Source: JADMII01 sp036278595 (GTDB lineage: Bacteria > Chloroflexota > Dehalococcoidia > DSTF01 > JACRBR01). Taken from it: DNA of 13,268 bases. Where the stretch lies: the NCBI GenBank assembly GCA_036278595.1, contig DASUKS010000103.1, positions 1-13,268 on the forward strand, in the 5' to 3' direction. The position numbers and the translations under genes are program-made. The notes under the pieces were generated by a model, which saw nothing but the letters and a program-made list of their open reading frames with translations, ran no database searches and was not told where the DNA came from. Positions 7,400 through 13,048 of the stretch are shown in pieces (position 1 is the first letter of the stretch; each line of letters begins with the position of its first letter).

Positions 7400-7690
7400 C
7401 TAACTCGCGACGCTCGCGTGCGCGGTCTCGAAGCAGCTGCTGCAGTACACCGGCCGGTCGAGGCGCGGCACGAACGGTACCGTCGCGGTGCCGCCGCACT
7501 CCGCGCACGTCACCGAGGTCAACTCACGGCCGCCCGATGCACGCTCGCGGCGCCGGTTCGCACGGCACGACGGGCAGCGCTGCGGCTCGTTGAGCAAACC
7601 CTTCTCGAGATAGAAGCCCTGCTCACCCGCGGTGAAGACGAATGACCCGGAGCAGTCACGGCAGGTCAGTGTCTTGTCGTCAAACGCCAC
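7400..7690 (-). CDS. small protein with two zinc-ribbon sites
   Basis: The 96-residue protein carries two tidy four-cysteine sites. The first is Cys10-x2-Cys13 with Cys39-x2-Cys42, resembling the probable zinc-ribbon family (zf-trcl type, opening DKTLTCRDCSGSFVFTAGEQGFY). The second is Cys62-x2-Cys65 with Cys83-x2-Cys86 (VTCAECGG and RPVYCSSCF). The basic linker NRRRERASGGRE joins them and could contact nucleic acid. The function is unknown; such proteins are usually annotated only as zinc-binding. The GTG start at 7690 is fixed by a perfect AAAGGAGG (7704-7697 on the minus strand) six bases upstream, the strongest ribosome binding site in the window, so the protein is probably abundant. Confidence 0.85.
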   Translation of the reverse strand: MAFDDKTLTCRDCSGSFVFTAGEQGFYLEKGLLNEPQRCPSCRANRRRERASGGRELTSVTCAECGGTATVPFVPRLDRPVYCSSCFETAHASVAS

Positions 7691-7749
7691 CTCTCTCCTC
7701 CTTTAGACAGGTAGTAAAACCGAGCGCGTAGGGTTGCGCCGCCACGGCG

Positions 7750-7797
7750 CATAATGTAGGTGAGTGTGTTTCTTCCAGTCAAGAGATTCTCGCGAGA
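7750..7797 (+). promoter_or_regulatory. possible -10 box and 10-base palindrome before the NUDIX gene
   Basis: CATAAT (7750-7755) is a one-base variant of TATAAT and would give a leader of about 60 bases for the gene starting at 7820. TCTCGCGAGA (7788-7797) is a perfect palindrome inside that leader and could be a regulator site. No -35 hexamer is clear, so both are weak candidates. Confidence 0.25.
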
Positions 7798-7819
7798 TTC
7801 GGAGCGTCGCGGGCGTAAT

Positions 7820-8359
7820 ATGTCAATGGTGAGTCCGGAACGCCTCTCAACGCCCGTGTACTGCCAACGATGCGGCCACCCCCTCGTCGAGCGTTATGTC
7901 GCGCACGAGGGCCGCACCCGCTACCAGTGCGAGGCGTGCGGCTTCATCCACTACATGAACCCGCGCGTCGTCGCCGCGACGATCGTCGAGCACGAAGGGC
8001 GCCTGCTCTTACAGCAGCGCGCCATCGACCCCGGGCGCGGCACGTGGACCTTCCCCGGCGGCTTCCTCGAAGTCGGCGAGCGGCCCGAAGACGGCGCCGT
8101 GCGCGAGACGAAGGAGGAGGTGGGCCTCGATGTCACGCTGCGCGCACTGCTCGGCGTCTACTCGCGCCCGCACGTCGGCATCGTGCTCGTGGTGTACGAA
8201 TCGACGTCCCCGAGCGCGGCCGCGTACGTCGCCGACGCCGAGTCGCTCGACGTCCGCTGGTTCGACCTGGGCGATATCCCGTGGGATGAGCTGGCGTTCG
8301 ACACGACGGCCGCGGCGCTGCGCGACTGGACCGCGCGCCACGCGCCGGACGCCCGATGA
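7820..8359 (+). CDS. NUDIX hydrolase with N-terminal zinc ribbon
   Basis: A zinc ribbon (Cys15-x2-Cys18 and Cys37-x2-Cys40, then the GFIHYMNPR phrase) precedes a NUDIX domain, the order seen in NudC-like and many ADP-ribose or NADH pyrophosphatase relatives. The NUDIX box GX5EX7REUXEEXGU runs from Gly81 to Leu103 (GGFLEVGERPEDG, then RETKEEVGL). All metal-binding glutamates are present; the first U position is Thr97 rather than a larger aliphatic residue. Such enzymes cleave nucleoside diphosphates linked to another moiety, but the exact substrate is not readable. At 179 residues it is shorter than full NudC. I chose ATG 7820; GTG 7760 and ATG 7826 are alternatives, none with a strong ribosome site. 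The segment before 7820 looks like leader rather than protein. Confidence 0.86.
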   Translation: MSMVSPERLSTPVYCQRCGHPLVERYVAHEGRTRYQCEACGFIHYMNPRVVAATIVEHEGRLLLQQRAIDPGRGTWTFPGGFLEVGERPEDGAVRETKEEVGLDVTLRALLGVYSRPHVGIVLVVYESTSPSAAAYVADAESLDVRWFDLGDIPWDELAFDTTAAALRDWTARHAPDAR

Positions 8360-8390
8360 GCGAGTCGCCGGGCTGGTGCACATTGGAGCC

Positions 8391-8396
8391 TATAAT
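8391..8396 (+). promoter_or_regulatory. consensus -10 box (TATAAT) for the hicBA-trmD unit
   Basis: A perfect TATAAT stands in otherwise GC-rich DNA, 18 bases before the first gene of the pair and 32 bases after the NUDIX stop. No good -35 hexamer is visible at the normal distance. Because the three following genes are overlapping or 2 bases apart, this promoter probably also drives trmD. Confidence 0.55.
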
Positions 8397-8414
8397 GCTC
8401 TCAGGAGGCGCCTG

Positions 8415-8627
8415 ATGCCAGACACTGAAATCGTCTTTGCCGTAGCGGAATCGCCCGAAGGCGGGTTCGAGGCACACGCGCTCGGCTACGCGATTTTCAC
8501 CGAGGCAGACTCGATCGCCGAGTTGAAGGCGATGATTCAGGACGCGGTGCGCTGCCACTTTGATGAGTCGGACCGGCCCAAGGTCATCCGGATTCATCTG
8601 GTGAAGGATGAGGTTATCTCCGTTTGA
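8415..8627 (+). CDS. short HicB-like antitoxin
   Basis: The 70-residue protein has the HicB partial RNase H-like fold pattern: strand IVFAVAESPEGGFEAHALGYAIFTE, helix SIAELKAMIQDAVRCHF, then the strand PKVIRIHLVKDEV. Close relatives are sometimes mislabelled as a dehydrogenase E1 subunit in databases, from memory; nothing here supports that. Unlike many HicB proteins it lacks a C-terminal helix-turn-helix or ribbon-helix-helix domain, so it may neutralise the toxin but not bind DNA itself. The ATG at 8415 has AGGAGG (8403-8408) six bases upstream. Its TGA overlaps the TTG start of the toxin gene, giving antitoxin-first order and translational coupling. Confidence 0.8.
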   Translation: MPDTEIVFAVAESPEGGFEAHALGYAIFTEADSIAELKAMIQDAVRCHFDESDRPKVIRIHLVKDEVISV

Positions 8628-8872
8628 GGTTGCCGCGCGATGTGGCCGGCACCGAGCTCGCGTCGCTCCTCGCAGCCTACGGCTACCGACAATCGCGGCA
8701 ATCAGGCAGCCATATGCGGCTCGTTTCGGCGCTGCGCGGCGCTGAACATCACATCACCATTCCTGCCCATGGAACATTGCGAGTAGGCACTCTGGCATCG
8801 ATCCTCAACGAAGTCGCACGGTACCTCGAGATCGAACGCGACGAACTCGCGAGACAACTGTTCGGCGGGTAG
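8624..8872 (+). CDS. HicA-family mRNA interferase toxin
   Basis: The 82-residue protein matches the HicA (YcfA-like) family: LPRDVAGTELASLLAAYGY at the start, RQSGSHMRL with the presumed catalytic His30, HHITIPAHGTLRVGTLASIL, and a final helix EIERDELARQL. HicA toxins have a double-stranded RNA-binding-like fold and cut mRNA when freed from HicB. The start is TTG at 8624, overlapping the preceding stop as TTGA. It gives the standard family N terminus, and no ATG fits. The stop lies two bases before the trmD start, so the toxin and an essential gene share one message. Confidence 0.85.
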   Translation: MRLPRDVAGTELASLLAAYGYRQSRQSGSHMRLVSALRGAEHHITIPAHGTLRVGTLASILNEVARYLEIERDELARQLFGG

Positions 8873-8874
8873 CA

Positions 8875-9630
8875 ATGCGCATCGACATCCTCACGTTGTT
8901 TCCGGAGATGTTCGCCGGGCCGTTCGACGCGAGCATCATCGCCCGGGCGCGCGAGGCCAGCGTCCTGCGCATCGAGCTGCACAACCCGCGCGACTACACG
9001 CACGACAAGCACCACATCGTCGATGACTATGCCTACGGCGGCGGGCCCGGGATGGTGATGAAGCCCGACCCGCTGTTCGAGTGCGTCGACGCCGTCCGCG
9101 CGATGGACCCCGCGCCGCCGACGGTCGTGCTGCTGACGCCGCAGGGCCGCCTGCTCGACCACGCGCTCGTCGCCGAGCTCGCCGCGCAGCCGCGGCTGAT
9201 CGTGCTCTGTGGGCACTACGAAGGCGTCGACGAACGCGTGCGCACGGGGCTCGCGGACATCGAGATCAGCATCGGCGACTACGTGCTGTCCGGCGGCGAG
9301 CCGGCGGCCATCGTCCTGGTCGACGCCGTCGCGCGGCATCAGCCGGGCGTGCTCGGCTCCGAGCAGTCGCTCGAAGAGGAATCGCACGCCCAGGGGCTGC
9401 TCGAGTATCCGCAGTACACGCGGCCGCCCGAGTACCGCGGCATGGCCGTCCCGGACATCCTGCTCTCGGGCCACCACGCAGAGATCGCGAAGTGGCGCCG
9501 CCGCCAGAGCATCGAGCGAACCGCGCGCCGCCGCCCCGACCTGCTCGCGCGCGCGGAGCTGTCGGACGAAGAGCGCCGCTTCGCCGACGAGCTGCTGCGG
9601 GAACAGGGGAGCGACACCCCCGGGCGCTAG
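8875..9630 (+). CDS. trmD: tRNA (guanine-37-N1)-methyltransferase
   Basis: TrmD methylates G37 next to the anticodon of tRNAs reading CNN codons and prevents +1 frameshifting. The 251 residues are full length. It opens with MRIDILTLFPEMF. The SAM-binding trefoil-knot segments are GLADIEISIGDYVLSGGEPAAIVLVDAV (about 126-152, with catalytic-type Asp150), LCGHYEGVDERV, and VPDILLSGHHAEIAKWR. YAYGGGPGMVMKPDPLF is the target-binding loop region. The gene usually lies with rimM and rplS, but here it sits behind a HicBA-type pair, two bases after the toxin stop. Its only ribosome site candidate, GGCGGG, lies inside the toxin's last codons. Its stop is shared with the convergent gene through CTAG. 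Confidence 0.97.
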   Translation: MRIDILTLFPEMFAGPFDASIIARAREASVLRIELHNPRDYTHDKHHIVDDYAYGGGPGMVMKPDPLFECVDAVRAMDPAPPTVVLLTPQGRLLDHALVAELAAQPRLIVLCGHYEGVDERVRTGLADIEISIGDYVLSGGEPAAIVLVDAVARHQPGVLGSEQSLEEESHAQGLLEYPQYTRPPEYRGMAVPDILLSGHHAEIAKWRRRQSIERTARRRPDLLARAELSDEERRFADELLREQGSDTPGR

Positions 9631-10418
9631 GCCCGCGGCTGCGCGCGCGTGCTCGACTGCGGCGTGCCGGTGGCGTCCGGCGTCGCCGTGATGCCGGCGC
9701 CCGGCGTCGACGTGCCCGGCGTCACGGTGGAGACCGGCGCGAACTGGCGGTGCAGCACAGGATCGAGCCGCGACTGCAAATCCTGCTGCAGCTGGTTCGC
9801 TTCCTGCTGCGAGATGGCGTCCGTCTTCACGTACTGGTCGAGGCGCGACTTCGCATCGTCGGTGATCTGCGACTTGACCTTGTCGAGCGAGACGTGGTGC
9901 TGCTCCGCCACCTGCGCGATCGTCTTCCCCGACTGCAGCTGCGTCACGAGCGTGTTCGAGTCGATGCCGATCGCCTTCGCGGCCGAGTCGATCACGCCCT
10001 GCCCCGGGATGATCCCGGAGGTCGAGAGCGGGTCCTGGAGCAGCGAGCCGATCGGCACCTGGCCTCCCTCGATCTGCTTCTTGAGTTGCGCCGCCTGGCT
10101 CGGCGGGATCGTTCCCTCCGCGACCTGCTCGTCGATAACGCTGAGCGCTGCCTGCTTGAACGCCTGCTGTACCTTATCGATGGGCACGCCGAGGTCGTCG
10201 GCGAACTTCTGGAAGAACGATGGGCGCAGCTCCCCGTTGAACGGCGTCGGCGCGACCGTCGGCGTCCCGGCCGCCGGGCTCGAGGTTCCGGTGGCGGACG
10301 GCGGCGATGCGCGCGGCGTCGGCGTCTGCGCGCCGGTGATAGTGACGGCGGCAAGCAGGCCGCCCGCCGCGAGGCCGGCTCCGGCAGCGACGATCGCGAG
10401 CTTCCACGGAACGCGCAT
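9627..10418 (-). CDS. secreted or membrane-anchored helical-hairpin protein of unknown function
   Basis: The 263-residue protein has an N-terminal positive patch and hydrophobic stretch (about 7-28) that could be a signal peptide ending near AQT or an uncleaved anchor. A Pro/Thr/Ser/Ala-rich linker follows (about 32-60). The main domain has two related helical units. One is LGVPIDKVQQAFKQAAL with IDEQVAEGTIPPSQAAQLKK; the other is AEQHHVSLDKVKSQI with LDQYVKTDAISQQEANQLQ. They resemble DUF2680/YckD-type repeats in exported proteins of Gram-positive-type bacteria and Chloroflexota. The C terminus is again Thr/Pro-rich and low complexity. The ATG at 10418 has GGAGG (minus strand, 10430-10426) seven bases upstream. 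No enzyme motif is visible; a cell-surface or envelope role is a guess. It converges on trmD with a shared stop. Confidence 0.8.
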   Translation of the reverse strand: MRVPWKLAIVAAGAGLAAGGLLAAVTITGAQTPTPRASPPSATGTSSPAAGTPTVAPTPFNGELRPSFFQKFADDLGVPIDKVQQAFKQAALSVIDEQVAEGTIPPSQAAQLKKQIEGGQVPIGSLLQDPLSTSGIIPGQGVIDSAAKAIGIDSNTLVTQLQSGKTIAQVAEQHHVSLDKVKSQITDDAKSRLDQYVKTDAISQQEANQLQQDLQSRLDPVLHRQFAPVSTVTPGTSTPGAGITATPDATGTPQSSTRAQPRA

Positions 10419-10430
10419 GCGAGCGCCTCC

Positions 10431-10583
10431 AGCGATGGGATCGTTCTCATCAGGCTAGCCGTGCGGGCATGGCGGCGCGTGCGTCTCGCGCTAAACCCTG
10501 CGTGACAACCATCCGGGCTACCACGTCCGCGCGCGGGGCGCGGGCGCGTACGCTCCTGTCGTTATGAATCTGTCCTTCATGGT
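10431..10583. other. non-coding stretch upstream of the thiamine leader
   Basis: This is the first part of the 407-base gap between the secreted protein (leftward) and thiD (rightward). I see no gene, RNA or clear promoter in it. A small dyad, ATGAA (10564-10568) with TTCAT (10576-10580), is the only local structure, just before the direct repeats. The promoter of the leftward gene should lie in the left half but no hexamers are convincing. Confidence 0.4.
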
Positions 10584-10628
10584 GTGACAGAATCACTGCC
10601 CGGTTACGGAGTGACAGAATCACTGCCC
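10584..10628. repeat. two 18-base direct repeats, period 27
   Basis: GTGACAGAATCACTGCCC occurs at 10584-10601 and again, identically, at 10611-10628, with nine bases between. Each copy contains a short dyad, GTGA-N5-TCAC. Adding the base before the first copy, the motif begins TGTGAC. Ends starting TG and carrying repeated internal binding sites are typical of IS21-family elements, so this could be a truncated end. No transposase is in the window. The alternative is a paired operator ahead of the thiamine operon, with copies on nearly the same helix face (27 bases is about 2.5 turns, so a half-turn offset weakens this). Confidence 0.75.
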
Positions 10629-10650
10629 ATCTACAGGGCGCGCGCGCTCC

Positions 10651-10680
10651 TTGACGCGCTCGCGCCGGCAGACGTAGCCT
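10651..10680 (+). promoter_or_regulatory. possible promoter of the thiamine operon
   Basis: TTGACG (10651-10656) matches the -35 consensus at five of six positions. TAGCCT (10675-10680) is a weak -10 at 18 bases; TATGTA (10684-10689) is another AT-rich option but too far away. A start near 10687 would place the TPP aptamer about 15 bases into the transcript, which is reasonable. Confidence 0.35.
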
Positions 10681-10701
10681 TCTATGTAGATATCGGCAGT
10701 T

Positions 10702-10790
10702 CTGCGGGAGCTGGGGAAAGCCCGGCTGAGAGGCCCGAGCGGGCGACCGCTGAACCTGATCCGGGTAATGCCGGCGCAGGGAACGAGCAG
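10702..10790 (+). promoter_or_regulatory. TPP riboswitch (THI element)
   Basis: The thiamine pyrophosphate aptamer is recognisable by its invariant parts in order: GGGAG (10706-10710), CTGAGAGG (10726-10733), the core TGAACCTGATCCGGGTAATG (10751-10770) and CGCAGGGA (10775-10782). TCTGC (10701-10705) can pair with GCAGA (10787-10791) to extend the closing stem. TPP binding would repress the downstream thiD, thiG and thiE genes. No terminator hairpin with a T-run lies between the aptamer and thiD. The C-rich CACCTCCCC (10796-10804) could pair with GGGAG or GGGA of the aptamer. Control is therefore more likely at translation or by another switch of structure. Confidence 0.93.
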
Positions 10791-10825
10791 ATCACCACCT
10801 CCCCGGCCGCCCAGAGAAAGACGCC

Positions 10826-11677
<852 letters not shown>

Positions 11678-11698
11678 GCGGCCCGAGCGAGGCCTGAG

Positions 11699-11956
11699 AT
11701 GCACCTGCTATGGCGACGCTACACGCGCTCGAACTACGCGCCGCCGTGGTTCTACTGGATCATGGCCGGCGGGTTCGCGGCCCTTGCCGTATGGAGCGCC
11801 ATCCAGACGGACTGGGTGGTGTTCGGCGTCGCGCTCGCGATGGTGCCCGTGACCTTCGCAGGCGCGCGCGTGATGCGGCGGTTGAGCGCTTCGCAGGAGA
11901 TAGCACGGCAGGAGCAATTGCAGCGGGAGCGAAGGGAGAACGACAACGGTGAATGA
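11699..11956 (+). CDS. small two-helix membrane protein, unknown function
   Basis: The 85-residue protein has a short basic N terminus (MHLLWRRYTRSNY), two predicted membrane helices (about 17-35 and 39-56) joined by the tight turn QTDW, and a highly charged, probably coiled C-terminal tail (RRLSASQEIARQEQLQRERR onward). Topology is probably a hairpin with both ends in the cytoplasm. GAGG lies six bases before the ATG at 11699, and the gene starts 21 bases after thiD, so it is transcribed with the thiamine genes. I do not recognise the family. A link with thiamine or its precursors would be guilt by association, and it is too small to be a transporter alone. Its last codons overlap a GTG frame at 11949. 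Confidence 0.65.
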   Translation: MHLLWRRYTRSNYAPPWFYWIMAGGFAALAVWSAIQTDWVVFGVALAMVPVTFAGARVMRRLSASQEIARQEQLQRERRENDNGE

Positions 11957-11972
11957 CCTGCTAACGATCGCC
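11927..11972. repeat. upstream copy of the thiG ribosome-site and start region
   Basis: This block repeats the region around the thiG start. GAGCGAAGGGAGA (11927-11939) equals 12243-12255. After a few extra bases, TGAATGACCTGCT-A-ACGATCGCC (11950-11972) matches 12261-12283 at 22 of 23 bases. The thiG ATG is GTG here. Distance between copies is 311-316 bases. The match ends right after the eighth codon. Confidence 0.85.
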
Positions 11973-12029
11973 CCGGAGCGGCGGCAGGCGGCCGCGACGG
12001 ATCCTTCGCCGGCCGGGGAGAGCTGCTGA
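11949..12029 (+). CDS. 26-residue frame starting like ThiG (leader peptide or duplication stub)
   Basis: GTG 11949 opens a 26-codon frame whose first eight residues, MNDLLTIA, are identical to ThiG. The rest (PERRQAAATDPSPAGESC) is unrelated. GGGAG lies 10 bases upstream, inside the duplicated ribosome site. The frame overlaps the end of the 85-residue gene by 8 bases. Its TGA shares one base with the ATG of the next small gene (TGATG), so it could keep ribosomes moving along the message. Whether it is translated for its product or is just the leftover of a duplication is unclear. The low confidence refers to it being a functional gene, not to the sequence. Confidence 0.35.
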   Translation: MNDLLTIAPERRQAAATDPSPAGESC

Positions 12030-12202
12030 TGGAATTGCCGACTCGATTCACGCGTGGCGGCTACGGGGCGTTGAGTTTCGCCCTGCTCGGTTCGGCGTTC
12101 GTCTCCGTCACCATCCTCGCCGCCGTGCTTGGCGACTGGCTGGTCGCCCTGCTCGCCGGGCTGATGGCGGTCATGACGGTGATGCTTCGGGGCATCAGGT
12201 AG
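12029..12202 (+). CDS. very small two-helix membrane protein, unknown function
   Basis: A 57-residue frame with a basic N terminus (MELPTRFTRGGYG) and two hydrophobic helices (about 14-34 and 37-53) split by GDW, ending LRGIR. GGGGAG (12015-12020) lies eight bases before the ATG. The start overlaps the preceding TGA by one base. The almost wholly hydrophobic composition in GC-rich DNA, the good ribosome site and the coupling favour a real gene. Its DW-turn hairpin resembles the protein at 11699-11956: both have D-W at the turn, and about 6 of 15 residues after it are identical. The two could be diverged tandem copies, but short hydrophobic sequences match easily. The function is unknown. Confidence 0.55.
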   Translation: MELPTRFTRGGYGALSFALLGSAFVSVTILAAVLGDWLVALLAGLMAVMTVMLRGIR

Positions 12203-12242
12203 CGCACGCCGAAACGGTGGAAGCATCGCCGAAGGCGCGCAC

Positions 12243-12283
12243 GAGCGAAGGGAGACAACATGAATGACCTGCTGACGATCGCC
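12243..12283. repeat. downstream copy: the genuine thiG ribosome-site and start region
   Basis: This is the partner of 11927-11972. It contains the working ribosome site GGGAG (12250-12254), the ATG at 12260 and the first eight ThiG codons. Compared with the upstream copy it lacks a few bases between the ribosome site and the start, giving a spacing of 5 rather than 10 bases. Confidence 0.85.
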
Positions 12284-13045
12284 GGAAAGCAGTTCCGCTC
12301 GCGCCTGTTCCTCGGCACGGGCAAGTACGCAAGCGCCGAGGAGACGGTCGCGGCGCTCGACGCATCGGGGGCCGAGCTCGTGACGGTCGCGATCCGGCGC
12401 CTGAACCTCGACGACCCACATGCGCGCACGGAACTCGATTTCATCGACTGGCAGCGCTACACCGTGCTGCCCAACACGGCCGGCTGCAAGACGGTCGATG
12501 AAGCCCTGCTGACCGCGCGGCTCGGGCGGTCCGTCACCGGCTCGAACTGGGTGAAGCTCGAGGTGATCCCCGACCCGAAGTACCTGCTGCCCGACCCCAT
12601 CGGCACGCTGCGCGCGGCGGACGCGCTCGTCGCCGAGGGCTTCGTCGTCCTGCCGTACATCCACGCCGACCCCGTGCTCGCGAAGCACCTCGAGGAAGCC
12701 GGCTGCGCGACGGTGATGCCGCTCGGCTCGGCGATCGGCTCCGGGCAGGGCATCCTCACGCTCGAGGAGATCCGGATCATCATCGAGAACGCCCGCGTGC
12801 CGGTCGTGGTCGATGCCGGCATCGGCGCGCCCTCTGACGCCGCGCTCGCGATGGAGACCGGCGCCGACGCGGTGCTCGTGAACACGGCCGTCGCGAAGGC
12901 CACCGACCCGGCGCTCATGGCGGCGGCGATGCGCCAGGGCGTCGAGGCGGGGCGCGCGGCGTACCTGGCCGGCCGCATCCCGGCGAAGCCGTACGCATCG
13001 GCGAGCAGCCCGACCGAGGGCGTGCCCGCGGTCGCCCGCGCCTGA
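12260..13045 (+). CDS. thiG: thiazole synthase
   Basis: ThiG makes the thiazole phosphate half of thiamine from 1-deoxy-D-xylulose-5-phosphate, a glycine or tyrosine-derived imine and sulfur carried as ThiS thiocarboxylate. The 261-residue TIM barrel is full length. It shows SRLFLGTGKY near the start, LPNTAGC, WVKLEVIPD with Lys99 in the position that forms the imine with the sugar phosphate, MPLGSAIGSGQG, VVDAGIGAPSDAA and GADAVLVNTAVA (phosphate binding). The ATG at 12260 has GGGAG five bases upstream. The first eight codons are duplicated about 311 bp upstream. Usually thiS lies directly before thiG; here two small membrane-protein frames occupy that place. thiE follows after 3 bases. Confidence 0.96.
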   Translation: MNDLLTIAGKQFRSRLFLGTGKYASAEETVAALDASGAELVTVAIRRLNLDDPHARTELDFIDWQRYTVLPNTAGCKTVDEALLTARLGRSVTGSNWVKLEVIPDPKYLLPDPIGTLRAADALVAEGFVVLPYIHADPVLAKHLEEAGCATVMPLGSAIGSGQGILTLEEIRIIIENARVPVVVDAGIGAPSDAALAMETGADAVLVNTAVAKATDPALMAAAMRQGVEAGRAAYLAGRIPAKPYASASSPTEGVPAVARA

Positions 13046-13048
13046 TCG

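Noticed and set aside
8415..8627. Reading of the 70-residue protein as a dehydrogenase E1 fragment
   Set aside because: It is far too short, has no thiamine-diphosphate-binding motif, and its pattern and pairing with HicA fit HicB.
9081..10505. Long plus-strand open frame across trmD and the secreted protein
   Set aside because: It is out of frame with trmD and antisense to the secreted protein, with Arg-rich low-complexity translation.
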